From Pseudomonas sp. R28(2017) (lineage in GTDB: Bacteria > Pseudomonadota > Gammaproteobacteria > Pseudomonadales > Pseudomonadaceae): 64,000 nucleotides of DNA. The notes below the pieces were generated by a model. It saw only the letters and a program-made list of their open reading frames with translations, did not search any database and was not told the DNA's origin. Both the position numbers and the translations under genes were made by a program. Below are positions 41,263 to 52,155 of this stretch, piece by piece. The DNA lies in assembly GCF_002112505.1 (NCBI RefSeq), contig NZ_NEHW01000006.1:124001-188000 (forward strand), in the 5' to 3' direction. Each line of letters starts with the position of its first letter. Position 1 is the stretch's first letter.

Positions 41263-42471
41263 TCAAGCGTTTAGATCTATCGCCGTTACTGAACTGTAAT
41301 CTAGCTTCAAATCTTGTTTATTGAGGACACCAATAGCATTACCTATTTCGACACCATAAGCCTTACTTATTTGCAGCCGAACAAAGGAAGGAGGCAACCC
41401 ACTTAAAGCGCTGAGATCTGACTCTCGCGAAATTTCCGCATAGCGACCAACAGCTTGCAATTCGAGTTCGAAATTCTTAATTTTCTCCCCCTGGATCCTT
41501 GCGTCTAATAGCTCAATTTCTTTAGCCTTAATCTGCTTATCGATTTCATGTAATTCTTTCGCTCTTTTCTCCTGCTGAATAGCCTGATAAGCGGTGACAC
41601 CAGCCTCGAAGAGCGCGCCAAGAGGGCTATTTTTCTTGATTTCTTTGAGTTCTAAACCTGTGCGCTCTTGCTTATTCACCAACGATCGGCCGAGGACTCT
41701 AAATTTTCCACCGCCTACTCGTGCGCATACTAGCGGCCTAACCGTCTTGTCGAATTTATCAAAAAAAGATGTTAAGAACGCGGCTAGCCGTAGATTATTT
41801 CGGCCATCGGAAGTCAACAGCTCAACTTTTTCGTCATCATCCAAGCCACCAATGAATTCGAGATCTTTTCGAGACTGCTCTTTATACTTAATGGCTTTAG
41901 TAAGAGCTCGTTCAAAATCCTCTCCAACCAACTCTTCTTTCTTTTCGCCCTTCTCGACTGCTAGTCTATAACTTTTTTCTGCCTGTTCAAGAGCCAAATC
42001 TACAAGCCGAGACTGTACCCACTCCACCCCTTCTGCGCTTAACGATTCGTACAGCCCGACGATCTGTTCCAATCTCAAAGGCTGTACATGCTTAATTTTA
42101 AGAAGCGAATTAATAGCTTTGAAGGCAAGATACAGAAAATGGTAGTTAACAGACCATTCACTTGGAGAGAGCGCCACAGGAAGACCTATGGGATAGAATA
42201 ACTTTGCTGCAGATGCCTCGGACAGCAAATTCATCTCAGCGTACCGCTCATAGAGCGGCAGGGAATGATCAAAAATTATAATATCTTCAGGCGATACACC
42301 ATGATTGAGCGCTGAACAGATAGAGTTCAACAACTCAAATTTATAGTAAACCGTGTTAAAGCCTTTAAGAAAACTAGCAATTTCCCAAGGGTAGAGAGGC
42401 TCATCTCTCTTTTGTACAAATTTGAAGCGAATACGAGTTTCAGTATTCTTGAATGCATAATCATCAAACAT
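41263..42471 (-). CDS. Unrecognised 402-aa protein of the AT-rich island
   Basis: A mostly helical, charged, soluble protein with no signal peptide. N-terminal FDDYAFKNTETRIRFKFVQKRDEPLYPWEIASFLKGFNTVYYKFELLNSICS suggests a folded domain. Residues of about 285-345 are coiled-coil-like (AIQQEKRAKELHEIDKQIKAKEIELLDARIQGEKI). I recognise no family. The base composition is lower in GC than its neighbours, a sign of transfer. The ATG at 42471 has AAGGGG 7 bases upstream; an earlier in-frame start at 42528 is less likely. The gene is transcribed away from tRNA-Pro and is the last gene of the accessory stretch. A defence role is only a guess from position. Confidence 0.65.
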   Translation of the reverse strand: MFDDYAFKNTETRIRFKFVQKRDEPLYPWEIASFLKGFNTVYYKFELLNSICSALNHGVSPEDIIIFDHSLPLYERYAEMNLLSEASAAKLFYPIGLPVALSPSEWSVNYHFLYLAFKAINSLLKIKHVQPLRLEQIVGLYESLSAEGVEWVQSRLVDLALEQAEKSYRLAVEKGEKKEELVGEDFERALTKAIKYKEQSRKDLEFIGGLDDDEKVELLTSDGRNNLRLAAFLTSFFDKFDKTVRPLVCARVGGGKFRVLGRSLVNKQERTGLELKEIKKNSPLGALFEAGVTAYQAIQQEKRAKELHEIDKQIKAKEIELLDARIQGEKIKNFELELQAVGRYAEISRESDLSALSGLPPSFVRLQISKAYGVEIGNAIGVLNKQDLKLDYSSVTAIDLNA

Positions 42472-42590
42472 GCGAAGCCCCTTCACCCCCAAAAGGAAAA
42501 AATCATGATAGCACACCGACACTAGCATAGAACGAAAGCTAGTGAATCAGAGCTTCTCTGAATTAATGCTGGCTGTAAATCTTGAAAACA

Positions 42591-42622
42591 AAAAAGCCCA
42601 GTCGTCACCGACTGGGCTTTTT
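42591..42622 (-). terminator. Intrinsic terminator of the tRNA-Pro transcript
   Basis: AAAAAGCCCAGTCG pairs with CGACTGGGCTTTTT across TCAC, 12 bp beyond the tRNA 3' end on the minus strand. Both sides have T-runs, so it may work in both directions. Confidence 0.85.
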
Positions 42623-42633
42623 CGTTTCAATAA

Positions 42634-42710
42634 TGGTCGGGACGGAGTGATTCGAACACTCGACCCCTTGCACCCCATGCAAGTGCGCTACCGGGCTGCG
42701 CTACGCCCCG
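42634..42710 (-). tRNA. tRNA-Pro (GGG)
   Basis: A 77-nt cloverleaf with encoded CCA. The anticodon stem-loop CTTGC-ATGGGGT-GCAAG gives anticodon GGG. The T-loop is GTTCGAATC. It lies downstream of the ihfA/merR genes, as in other Pseudomonas, and its 3' end faces the accessory region. Confidence 0.95.
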
Positions 42711-42822
42711 ACTGGGCTTGAAGCATGTTCTCAATCTTGCCGAGAACGTTGAAGAATGTACCCTAACCTCCTGATAAATGAAACCTTTTTCTCAAAAAAT
42801 TTTCCACTCATCAGAAATCAGC

Positions 42823-43179
42823 CTACTTCTTCAACACCACCAACACATCCTCCAACTCGACAATCATCTGCCGAATCAGCTGCTTGTACTGGCTCGATTC
42901 ATCCTTCACCTCATCACTGGAGAGCCGCAACCGCGCCCCGCCAATGGTAAACCCCTGGTCATACAGCAGGGCGCGGATCTGGCGGATCATCAGCACATCC
43001 TGCCGCTGATAATACCGCCGGTTCCCCCGCCGCTTCACAGGGTTGAGCTGAGGAAACTCCTGCTCCCAATACCGCAGCACGTGTGGCTTCACGGCGCACA
43101 ACTCGCTCACTTCACCAATGGTGAAGTAGCGTTTGCCCGGTATGGGGGGCAGTTCGTCGTTATGGCTTGGTTCCAGCAT
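42823..43179 (-). CDS. MerR-family regulator (MlrA-like) next to ihfA
   Basis: A 118-aa MerR-type regulator. The helix-turn-helix reads [69 protein letters not shown], and the C-terminal helix ([18 protein letters not shown]) would dimerise. There is no effector domain or metal-binding Cys. The ATG at 43179 overlaps the ihfA 3' end by 20 bp, so it is co-transcribed with it. The target genes are unknown. This pairing with ihfA is standard in Pseudomonas. The 42472-42822 gap holds tRNA-Pro and its terminator. Confidence 0.9.
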
Positions 43180-43462
43180 AGGCCTCAACCCGGGCCTTCA
43201 ACTTCTGCCCTGGACGAAAGGTGACGACGCGCCGTGCAGTGATCGGGATCTCTTCCCCTGTCTTGGGGTTGCGGCCCGGCCGCTGGCGTTTGTCGCGAAG
43301 GTCGAAGTTGCCGAAACCGGACAACTTGACCTGCTCGTTCTCTTCAAGTGCGTGCCGAATTTCTTCAAAAAACAGCTCGACCAGCTCCTTGGCCTCACGC
43401 TTGTTAAGCCCCAGCTCCTCGTACAGCCTTTCGGCCATCTCAGCTTTCGTCAGAGCACCCAT
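43160..43462 (-). CDS. ihfA: Integration host factor subunit alpha
   Basis: A 100-aa DNA-bending protein. It shows [86 protein letters not shown], the complete HU/IHF fold, with the beta-arm Pro in GRNPKTG. It forms the heterodimer with IhfB (not in the window) and assists sigma-54 promoters, recombination and nucleoid structure. It lies 4 bp after pheT on the same strand, so it is in the translation operon; the merR gene overlaps its end. Confidence 0.98.
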
Positions 43463-43466
43463 GCCG

Positions 43467-45848
43467 TTATTTCCTTAACGTGGTGTTCAACCTTTGTTCG
43501 AGCGAGGTGAGGATGTTTTGCAGGGTAGTGTTCACCTCATCGTCGTTAAGAGTGCGCGATGGATGCTGCCAGGTCAAGCCGACGGCAAGGCTTTTTCTAT
43601 CAGGATCAATGCCTTTACCTTGGTAGACATCAAACAGCCTGAGGTCTGTGAGCCATTCGCCTGCATTGTCACGAATTACTTCAAGCACGTCTTGAGAAGC
43701 CACATCACGTCCTGCGATCAAGGCCAGGTCGCGACGGGTTTCCGGGAACTTGGAGAGTTCGCTGAATTTCGGCAGGCGGCCTTCGACCACATCACCCAAC
43801 ACCAGCTCGAAGACGAACACCGGGCGGTCCAGGTCCAGGGCTTTGGCAAGCTCTGGGTGGAGGGCGCCGAGGTAACCGACGTCCTTGCCGTCGCGCTGGA
43901 TCACAGCGGTCTGGCCAGGGTGCAGGGCTGGGTGCTTGCCGGCAGCGAAGGTGAAGTCGCTCAGGGCGCCGCTGTAGCCCAGCAGGGCTTCCACGTCGGC
44001 CTTGACGTCGAAGAAGTCGATGGTGTCGCGACCGTTGGCCCAGCCCTCTGGCAGGCGGCTGCCGGTGACGACGCCGGCGATCATTGGCTGCTGCTGCAGG
44101 TTACCGAGCTGGCCGACGAAGCGCAGGCCGCTTTCGAACAGGCGCACGCGGTCTTGCTGGCGGTTGAGGTTGTGCTGCAGTGCCTTGACCAGGCCCGGCC
44201 ACAACGAGGCGCGCATGGCGGCCATGTCGTTGGAGATCGGGTTGGCCAGCAGCAGCGGCTCGACGCCTGGGCTGAACAGCTCGAACAGTTTCGGGTCGAT
44301 GAAGCTGTAGGTGATGGCTTCCTGGTAGCCGCGGGCGACCAGCAGGCGGCGCAGGTTTGGCAGCTCGCCGCGGGTTTCCGGGCGGGCTTGCGGCGCGAGG
44401 CGGGCTTGCGGGTAGCGCACTGGCAGGTTGTTGTAACCGTACAGGCGGGCCAGCTCTTCGATCAGGTCGACTTCCAGGCTGATGTCGAAGCGGTGGCTTG
44501 GGACGTTGACGGTCCACTGCCCTGCCCCTTCAGCTTTAGTCGCCAGGCCAAGGTTGTTGAGCAGCTGCTCGACCTGGGCCGGGTCCATCTCCATGCCGAG
44601 CATCTGGGTGATGCGGTCGGCGCGCAGGGTGACCGGGGCGACGCTGGGCAGGTGCTGCTCGCTGACGGCTTCGACCACCGGGCCGGCTTCGCCGCCGACG
44701 ATGTCGAGGATCAGCTGGGTGGCGCGCTCGATGGCTTCGCGGGCCAGCTGCGAGTCGACGCCGCGCTCGTAGCGGTGCGAGGCGTCGGTGTGCAGGCCGT
44801 AGGAACGGGCTTTACCGGCGACGGAAATCGGCTCGAAGAAGGCGCTTTCGAGGAACAGGTCGCGGGTTTTTTCGGTGTTCACACCGCTGTGCTCGCCACC
44901 CATGACGCCGGCGATGGCCAGGGCGCGGGTGTGGTCGGCGATCACCAGGGTGTCGGCACGCAGGGCCACTTCCTGGCCGTCGAGCAGGACCAGCTTCTCG
45001 CCCTCTTCAGCCATGCGCACGCGGATGCCGCCGTTGATTTCGGCGAGGTCGAAGGCGTGCATCGGCTGGCCGAGCTCGAGCATCACGTAGTTGGTGATGT
45101 CGACGGCGGCGTCGATGCTGCGCACGTCGCTGCGGCGCAGGCGCTCGACCATCCACAGCGGGGTCGGCTTGCTCAGGTCGACATTGCGGATGACGCGGCC
45201 CAGGTAGCGTGGGCAGGCCGCCGGGGCGCTGACTTCGACCGGGCGCACTTCGTCGTGGGCGGCGGCTACGGCTGGCACCACCGGGCGGGTGACCGGCACG
45301 TCGTACAGGGCGCTGACGTCGCGGGCGAGGCCCGCGATGGACAGGCAGTCACCGCGGTTCGGGGTCAGGCCGATCTCGATGCTGGCGTCGTCCAGGCTCA
45401 GGTACTGGCGGATGTCTTCGCCCACCGGGGCGTCGGCTGCCAGTTCCAGCAGGCCGTCGTTTTCTTCGCTGATCTGCAGCTCGGCGGCCGAGCAGAGCAT
45501 GCCGAACGACTCGACGCCGCGCAGCTTGGCCTTCTTGATCTTGAAGTCGCCTGGCAGTTCGGCGCCGATCATGGCGAACGGGATCTTGATGCCTGGGCGG
45601 GCGTTAGGCGCGCCGCACACGACCTGGAAGGTTTCCTGGCCGTTGCTCACCTGGCACACGCGCAGCTTGTCGGCGTCCGGGTGTTGTTCGGTGGCGAGGA
45701 TCTCGCCCACGACGATGCCGCTGAACTGGCCGGCAGCGGGGGTCACGCTGTCGACTTCGAGGCCGGCCATGGACAGGCGGGCGACCAGTTCGTCACGGGA
45801 GACTTGCGGGTTTACCCAACCGCGCAGCCACTGTTCACTGAATTTCAT
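43467..45848 (-). CDS. pheT: Phenylalanyl-tRNA synthetase beta subunit
   Basis: A 793-aa subunit of the alpha2-beta2 synthetase that charges tRNA-Phe. The EMAP/tRNA-binding domain (about 40-150) has [22 protein letters not shown]...[13 protein letters not shown]. It is followed by the B3/B4 editing domain, B5, and the catalytic-core-like domain. The C-terminal ferredoxin-fold anticodon-binding domain ends near residue 790 ([16 protein letters not shown]...[21 protein letters not shown]). Length is normal. It begins 33 bp after pheS. The opposite strand carries a long antisense open frame that I reject. Confidence 0.98.
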
Positions 45849-45881
45849 GCTGTTCTCCTGAAAGTTGCGTCGGGCATTGAC

Positions 45882-46961
<1,080 letters not shown>

Positions 46962-47007
46962 TCAATGCCCGGCGCCGCAAGCGCCGCCGGGTGATTGTCG
47001 CGGGTAC

Positions 47008-47364
47008 TTAAGCCAGAACGGCTTTAGCTTTCTCGACAATCGCAGCAAACGCCGCTTTTTCGTTCACTGCCAGATCGGCCAGAACCTTACGGTCGATTTC
47101 GATCGAAGCCTTTTTCAGGCCAGCAATCAGACGGCTGTAGGACAGACCGTTGGTGCGGGCACCGGCGTTGATACGAGCGATCCACAGTGCGCGGAACTGA
47201 CGCTTCTTCTGACGACGGTCACGGTAGGCATATTGACCAGCCTTGATGACAGCCTGCTTGGCAACGCGGAATACGCGCGAGCGTGCACCGTAGTAGCCTT
47301 TAGCCAGTTTCAGAATTTTCTTGTGACGCTTACGAGCGATGACGCCACGCTTAACACGAGCCAT
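47008..47364 (-). CDS. rplT: 50S ribosomal protein L20
   Basis: A 118-aa basic ribosomal protein. [69 protein letters not shown] is the complete L20 signature. It binds 23S rRNA early in 50S assembly and in other bacteria represses its own operon through mRNA mimicry. It is 27 bp after rpmI. Length is normal. Confidence 0.99.
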   Translation of the reverse strand: MARVKRGVIARKRHKKILKLAKGYYGARSRVFRVAKQAVIKAGQYAYRDRRQKKRQFRALWIARINAGARTNGLSYSRLIAGLKKASIEIDRKVLADLAVNEKAAFAAIVEKAKAVLA

Positions 47365-47391
47365 GAGTAACTTCCTCTATCTAAACCAGAA

Positions 47392-47586
47392 TTAACGTAC
47401 GCGCAGCATGCGCTCGACTTTTGCCACGTCAGACGGGTGCAGCAGGCTGGCACCGCGCAGTTGACGCTTACGCTTGGTCGACATTTTGGTCAGGATGTGG
47501 CTCTTGAAAGCGTGCTTGTGCTTGAAGCCGGAAGCGGTCTTCAGGAAGCGCTTCGCAGCACCGCTCTTGGTTTTCATTTTTGGCAT
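47392..47586 (-). CDS. rpmI: 50S ribosomal protein L35
   Basis: A 64-aa small basic ribosomal protein. [44 protein letters not shown] matches L35. The ATG at 47586 is the family start; a 5-residue extension at 47601 is not supported. It sits between infC and rplT, as in nearly all bacteria. Confidence 0.98.
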   Translation of the reverse strand: MPKMKTKSGAAKRFLKTASGFKHKHAFKSHILTKMSTKRKRQLRGASLLHPSDVAKVERMLRVR

Positions 47587-47647
47587 GTTGGAACTCCGCA
47601 TTCGATAAAATTACACAATAATCATCAGGCCTGCCGTGCCCGGGAGA

Positions 47648-48193
47648 TTACTTCTTCTTTTTGGGGGCGATGACCATCATAAGCTGGCGTCCTTCCATCT
47701 TCGGATGCTGCTCAACGGTGCCGTATTCGGCGAGGTCGGTTTCGACCCGCTTCAACAGCTCCATGCCCAGCTCCTGGTGGGCCATCTCACGGCCGCGGAA
47801 TCTCAGAGAGATCTTGGCCTTGTCCCCATCGGTAAGGAAACGTACCAGGTTGCGTAGTTTTACCTGGTAATCCCCTTCTTCCGTCCCTGGACGAAACTTG
47901 ATTTCTTTGATCTGGATCTGCTTCTGGTTTTTCTTGGCTTCGTTGGCCTGCTTCTTCTTCTCGAAGAGGTGCTTGCCGTAGTCCATCACCTTGCAGACAG
48001 GCGGTACCGCGTCTGCAGAGATTTCCACCAGATCCAGCTTCGCTTCTTCAGCGATACGAAGCGCTTCATCAATCGAGACGATGCCAACCTGCTCGCCATC
48101 AGCGCCAATTAACCGAACCTCGCGGGCCGAGATATTCTCGTTGATCGGGGCCTTCGGTACAGCACGCTTATCGTTTCTCATTTCACGCTTAAT
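47648..48193 (-). CDS. infC: Translation initiation factor IF-3, AUU start
   Basis: A 181-aa IF-3. [58 protein letters not shown] (N-domain) and [50 protein letters not shown] (C-domain) leave no doubt. I chose ATT at 48193 as start. GGAG of the Shine-Dalgarno ends 8 bases before it, whereas the ATG at 48199 sits only 2 bases from it and overlaps the thrS TAA. The rare AUU start is the known device for IF-3 autoregulation in enterics. It follows thrS directly. Confidence 0.95.
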   Translation of the reverse strand: MKREMRNDKRAVPKAPINENISAREVRLIGADGEQVGIVSIDEALRIAEEAKLDLVEISADAVPPVCKVMDYGKHLFEKKKQANEAKKNQKQIQIKEIKFRPGTEEGDYQVKLRNLVRFLTDGDKAKISLRFRGREMAHQELGMELLKRVETDLAEYGTVEQHPKMEGRQLMMVIAPKKKK

Positions 48194-48198
48194 AGTCA

Positions 48199-50121
48199 TT
48201 ACTCCGATTCTTGGCGTCCACGCCGGGAAACCGCTTGTGTCAGAAGCTCAACGAACTGGGCGACGGGCATGGAGCCCAGGTCTGCGCCTTCGCGAGTACG
48301 CACAGCGACGGTTCGTGTTTCGACTTCACGGTCCCCTATAACCAAAAGGTACGGGACCTTGAGCAAAGTATGCTCGCGGATTTTAAAGCCGATCTTCTCA
48401 TTTCTCAAGTCCGACTTGGCACGGAAACCGCTACCGTTCAGGGCATTTTCCACCTCGAGGGCGAAATCGGCCTGTTTGTCGGTGATGTTCATGATCACCG
48501 CCTGGGTCGGTGCCAGCCACGCGGGGAACACGCCAGCGTAGTGCTCGATCAGCATGCCGATGAAGCGCTCGAACGAACCGAGGATCGCACGGTGCAGCAT
48601 GACAGGGCGAACCCGGCTGTTATCTTCGGCGATATAGCTGGCATCCAGGCGTTCTGGCAGGTTCGGGTCGTACTGCAGGGTACCGCACTGCCAGTTACGG
48701 CCGAGGCAGTCGCGCAGGGTGAACTCGATCTTCGGGCCGTAGAACGCGCCCTCGCCCGGCTGGTATTCCCACTCCAGGCCCGACTCGTTCAGGGCGTCGG
48801 CCAGTGCGCCTTCGGCACGGTCCCACAGCTCTTCGGAGCCGACACGCTTGGCCGGACGGGTGGACAGCTTCATGGCGATGTCGGTGAAGCCGAAGTCCTT
48901 GTACACGTCCAGGGTCAGCTTGATGAAGTCGGCGGCTTCTTTCTTCACCTGTTCTTCGGTGCAGAAGATGTGCGCGTCGTCCTGCACGAAGCCACGCACG
49001 CGCATGATGCCGTGCAGGGCGCCGGATGGCTCGTTACGGTGGCAGGCACCGAACTCGGCCAGGCGCAGCGGCAGGTCGCGGTAGCTCTTCAGGCCCTGGT
49101 TGAACACCTGCACGTGGCACGGGCAGTTCATCGGCTTGACCGCGTAATCACGGCTTTCCGACGAGGTGGTGAACATGTTTTCAGCGTAGTTCGACCAGTG
49201 GCCGGAACGCTCCCAGAGGATGCGGTCGACGACCTGCGGGGTCTTGATTTCCTGGTAGCCGTTGACGCGCTGAACCTGGCGCATGTACTGCTCGAGCACC
49301 TGGTACACGGTCCAGCCGTTGGCGTGCCAGAACACCATGCCCGGGGCTTCTTCCTGCAGGTGGAAGAGGTCGAGCTGCTTGCCGATCTTGCGGTGGTCGC
49401 GTTTTTCGGCTTCTTCGATGCGCTGGATGTAGGCGGCCAGCTGCTTCTTGTCAGCCCAGGCGGTGCCGTACACACGCTGCAGCTGCTCGTTCTTGGCATC
49501 GCCGCGCCAGTAGGCGCCGGACAGCTTGGTCAGCTTGAAGGCCTTGAGGAAACGCGTGTTCGGCACGTGCGGGCCACGGCACATGTCGACGTATTCTTCG
49601 TGGTAGTACAGGCCCATGGCCTGCTCGTCCGGCATGTCTTCGACCAGGCGCAGCTTGTAGTCTTCGCCACGGGCGGTGAACACGTCGATGACTTCGGCGC
49701 GCGGGGTCATCTTCTTGACCACGTCGTAGTCTTTTTCGATCAGCTCCATCATGCGCTTTTCGATGGCGGCCATGTCTTCAGGGGTGAAGGGGCGCTCGTA
49801 GGCGATGTCGTAATAGAAGCCTTCGTCGATCACCGGGCCGATCACCATCTTGGCGGTCGGGTACAGCTGCTTCACCGCGTGGCCGACCAGGTGGGCGCAC
49901 GAGTGGCGGATGATCTCCAGTCCCTCTGCATCTTTAGGGGTGATGATCTGCAGGGTGGCGTCGTGGTTGATCAGGTCGCAAGCATCGACCAGCTTGCCGT
50001 CGACCTTGCCGGCCACGGTGGCCTTGGCCAGGCCGGCGCCGATGGAAGCGGCGACGTCGGCAACGGATACGGCGTGATCAAACGAACGTTGACTGCCATC
50101 GGGAAGAGTAATAACGGGCAT
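48199..50121 (-). CDS. thrS: Threonyl-tRNA synthetase
   Basis: A 640-aa class II synthetase. It has the TGS domain ([27 protein letters not shown]), an editing domain ([24 protein letters not shown]...; zinc-binding His and Cys region), the class II catalytic core ([64 protein letters not shown]) and the anticodon domain. The ATG at 50121 follows GGAGG and opens the TGS domain. It starts the thrS-infC-rpmI-rplT operon. The 300-bp leader to 50460 may contain translational control, which I did not resolve. Confidence 0.98.
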   Translation of the reverse strand: MPVITLPDGSQRSFDHAVSVADVAASIGAGLAKATVAGKVDGKLVDACDLINHDATLQIITPKDAEGLEIIRHSCAHLVGHAVKQLYPTAKMVIGPVIDEGFYYDIAYERPFTPEDMAAIEKRMMELIEKDYDVVKKMTPRAEVIDVFTARGEDYKLRLVEDMPDEQAMGLYYHEEYVDMCRGPHVPNTRFLKAFKLTKLSGAYWRGDAKNEQLQRVYGTAWADKKQLAAYIQRIEEAEKRDHRKIGKQLDLFHLQEEAPGMVFWHANGWTVYQVLEQYMRQVQRVNGYQEIKTPQVVDRILWERSGHWSNYAENMFTTSSESRDYAVKPMNCPCHVQVFNQGLKSYRDLPLRLAEFGACHRNEPSGALHGIMRVRGFVQDDAHIFCTEEQVKKEAADFIKLTLDVYKDFGFTDIAMKLSTRPAKRVGSEELWDRAEGALADALNESGLEWEYQPGEGAFYGPKIEFTLRDCLGRNWQCGTLQYDPNLPERLDASYIAEDNSRVRPVMLHRAILGSFERFIGMLIEHYAGVFPAWLAPTQAVIMNITDKQADFALEVENALNGSGFRAKSDLRNEKIGFKIREHTLLKVPYLLVIGDREVETRTVAVRTREGADLGSMPVAQFVELLTQAVSRRGRQESE

Positions 50122-50379
50122 GGCGCCTCCTCTCCTAGTGGTGACCCCTACCAAAGGTCACGTGGGTTGGGATGAGCCAGTACAAGATCCGACCTGCCTT
50201 CCCTTGGGGGAAGCCTGCCTCACAGTGGCAGAAGCCTTTCGGCTTGCCAGGGACGAACCAGAGTGACTGGAAAGAAATAAAGATAGCTGCAAGCTGCGCG
50301 TTGTCAGCTGCAAGCCGGGCATGCTAGCACGCGGGGTTGCGCGCTACGCAGAAATATTTGGAAATTAAGCGGCTGCGGT

Positions 50380-50407
50380 GAACTAACGCGGAAAATTTCC
50401 TATCAGA
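50380..50407 (+). promoter_or_regulatory. Candidate AlgU (sigma-22/sigma-E-like) promoter
   Basis: GAACTA-N17-TCAGA lies 54 bp upstream of the small exported protein gene. It is close to the envelope-stress consensus GAACTT-N16/17-TCTGA. The rest of the 50122-50460 gap holds the thrS leader. Confidence 0.4.
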
Positions 50408-50460
50408 CCTTGGGAAGCAACCTACTCTTGATGAGACCTTAACCCAAGGAGTAACTGGTT

Positions 50461-50763
50461 ATGCGAGTACCGTCTCTTCTGGCCCTGGCGGCCGCCGGCG
50501 CCCTGCTGCTGCCCGTGGCTGCCAATGCTGGCAACTTCCCTGCCGGGAAGGAGGGCCACTACATGACCCAGTGCCAACAGGTGGCCAGCGGCCAGGGCGT
50601 TGACGCCGCAACCGCGAAAAAGCACTGCGAATGCGGTGCCCAGGCCATCAAAAAGAATTTCACCGATAAGGAGATCGCAGACCTGGACAGCACCGACGGC
50701 GTGGATGCCAACCTGATGAAGAAGGCACAGATGACCGTGCAGGCTGCCTGCAAGCCGAAATGA
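50461..50763 (+). CDS. Small exported Cys-containing protein, 100 aa
   Basis: The signal peptide RVPSLLALAAAGALLLPVAANAG precedes a mature part of about 76 residues with four cysteines (QCQQVASG, HCECGAQ and AACKPK), probably forming two disulfides in the periplasm. I do not recognise a named domain; similar proteins occur widely in Pseudomonas. AAGGAG lies 11 bases before the ATG. An AlgU-like promoter upstream suggests expression under envelope stress. It diverges from the thrS operon. Confidence 0.8.
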   Translation: MRVPSLLALAAAGALLLPVAANAGNFPAGKEGHYMTQCQQVASGQGVDAATAKKHCECGAQAIKKNFTDKEIADLDSTDGVDANLMKKAQMTVQAACKPK

Positions 50764-50925
50764 GCCGTGTGCAGGGGCTGATCCACGCATTATTTGCCCT
50801 GGATCAATATCCTGCGAAGGTAAAAGGCGCTAGATGCGCAGAATTAGACTATGATGTTGCCCGTGCTCCGTAGCCTCGGCCACATTGCACCACTGAAAAA
50901 TCTAAATGTTCTGGAGATTCACCTC

Positions 50926-51138
50926 ATGTCCAATCGCCAACAAGGCACCGTCAAATGGTTCAATGATGAGAAAGGCTACGGCTTCATCACCCCAGCAGGC
51001 GGCGGCGACGACCTGTTCGTACACTTCAAAGCCATCGAATCCGACGGCTTCAAGAGCCTGAAAGAAGGCCAGACTGTTTCCTTCGTCGCCGAGCGCGGCC
51101 AGAAGGGCATGCAGGCTGCGCAGGTTCGTCCGGAGTAA
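50926..51138 (+). CDS. Cold-shock-domain protein
   Basis: A 70-aa CSD protein. [67 protein letters not shown] contains RNP1 (KGYGFI) and RNP2 (LFVHF). It acts as an RNA chaperone. The ATG at 50926 is the natural start; the upstream in-frame extension covers its 5' UTR. Whether it is truly cold-inducible or constitutive cannot be read. A strong terminator follows. Confidence 0.95.
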   Translation: MSNRQQGTVKWFNDEKGYGFITPAGGGDDLFVHFKAIESDGFKSLKEGQTVSFVAERGQKGMQAAQVRPE

Positions 51139-51153
51139 TTCGGGCAGCTGTAA

Positions 51154-51183
51154 AAAAACCCGCCACTTGTGGCGGGTTTTTTT
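51154..51183 (+). terminator. Intrinsic terminator of the cold-shock gene
   Basis: AAAAACCCGCCA pairs with TGGCGGGTTTTT, 15 bp after the stop, with a run of T. Confidence 0.9.
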
Positions 51184-51210
51184 ATGGGCCTTTGTTGCGG
51201 CCCAGTGGGG

Positions 51211-51234
51211 GCAACTGTCTTGCTCAATTTCTAG
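51211..51234. repeat. 24-bp repeat, inverted partner at 53287-53310
   Basis: The exact reverse complement of this 24-base segment (begins GCAACTGTCTTG, ends ATTTCTAG) lies 2.05 kb downstream, next to another REP pair. Confidence 0.85.
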
Positions 51235-51250
51235 CATCTGCCGCGATTCC

Positions 51251-51351
51251 TGTGGGAGCGGCGGTTCGGCGCCCCGACTTGCCCGCGAAGCAGGCACCGC
51301 GGTGTTTGGCACCGGCTCTGCCGGTGTTCGCGGGCATGCCCGCTCCCACAG
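51251..51351. repeat. REP pair (imperfect)
   Basis: TGTGGGAGCGGCGGTTCGGC on the left and GCGGGCATGCCCGCTCCCACAG on the right, around ACCGGCTCTGCCGGT. The left arm is interrupted. Confidence 0.8.
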
Positions 51352-51360
51352 AGGTACCGG

Positions 51361-51681
51361 TCAGCCGCAGTTGACGCGGGTCACCACACCTTGCTCATCC
51401 ACGTTCAGGTTCAGGCGCTCGGAGCGGTACTCCAGGGTCACCACGTCGTGCGGCTTGAGCATGCGCGCCATCTGCGAACCACTGGCCTTGCGCGCCTGCT
51501 CCAGCAGCTCGGCGCTGCCCGGCTTGCCGATGGCGAAATCGGCGCCGCTGGCCTCGCAGCGGCCATCATTGCCCGCCGACGCCTCAGGTGCCTTGCTACC
51601 CCCGCTGTTACCGCCAGTGCTGCAACCAGCCAGCACAGCAGCCACCGCCAGGGTTGCCAGGAAAGCACGGGTACGGAACAT
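51361..51681 (-). CDS. I78-family peptidase inhibitor lipoprotein
   Basis: A 106-aa lipoprotein. The signal FRTRAFLATLAVAAVLAGC has lipobox Cys20. A Gly/Ser-rich spacer leads into the I78 inhibitor domain: GRCEASGADFAIGKPGSAELLEQARKASGSQMARMLKPHDVVTLEYRSERLNLNVDEQGVVTRVNCG. The domain has the two Cys that would form a disulfide and the conserved RxLxPxDVVTxExxxxRLN motif. The ATG at 51681 opens the signal peptide; the 17-residue upstream extension is discarded. It is monocistronic. Confidence 0.85.
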   Translation of the reverse strand: MFRTRAFLATLAVAAVLAGCSTGGNSGGSKAPEASAGNDGRCEASGADFAIGKPGSAELLEQARKASGSQMARMLKPHDVVTLEYRSERLNLNVDEQGVVTRVNCG

Positions 51682-51942
51682 GAATCCTCCTAAAATCGAT
51701 CTGGGAACTGCCTGATCCGACAGCTCTTTCAATAATTCGTTGCAAAACCGCGCAAGTCTGCCTGAACTCGGCGCACCGAGGCCAAAGGCAATCGTGACCG
51801 AATTTTACCGCTCAACCGACGAGGCGCTTGGTGCGCGCCGCAAAGTCATGATTTACTTTAGGAAGTGAAGGCATAGTGCCTTCTTCGAACGCCAGGATCC
51901 GGTGTTCGCCCCTCCGCCCTGGGTCCCCAGCGAGAGCCTTTC

Positions 51943-52155
51943 ATGAGCAGCCACAGCATCGACGCCGATATCAAGGTCAAATGGGCCGAAGGCCAGAGCG
52001 CCTACAGCCCCAGCACGCCCGAAGAGTTGCTGCTGATCGCCATCGACCTGCTGGTGCGCGACCGCGGCGGCGAGGCGGCGCGCAGTTTCATCGACCAGGT
52101 GTTCGAGCGCTACGCGCCGCACGCGGCTATTGCAATCGAGCCAGGCGCGCGCTGA
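51943..52155 (+). CDS. Conserved hypothetical protein, 70 aa
   Basis: A small acidic soluble protein: SHSIDADIKVKWAEGQSAYSPSTPEELLLIAIDLLVRDRGGEAARSFIDQVFERYAPHAAIAIEPGAR. Two helices are likely. There is no recognised family. The 3' end overlaps the tail of the convergent nucleoside hydrolase gene by 29 bp. GAGAGCC lies 5 bases before the ATG and may act as a weak Shine-Dalgarno. Confidence 0.6.
   Translation: MSSHSIDADIKVKWAEGQSAYSPSTPEELLLIAIDLLVRDRGGEAARSFIDQVFERYAPHAAIAIEPGAR

Noticed and set aside
48211..50175. Open frame of 654 codons on the plus strand
   Set aside because: It is the antisense shadow of thrS.
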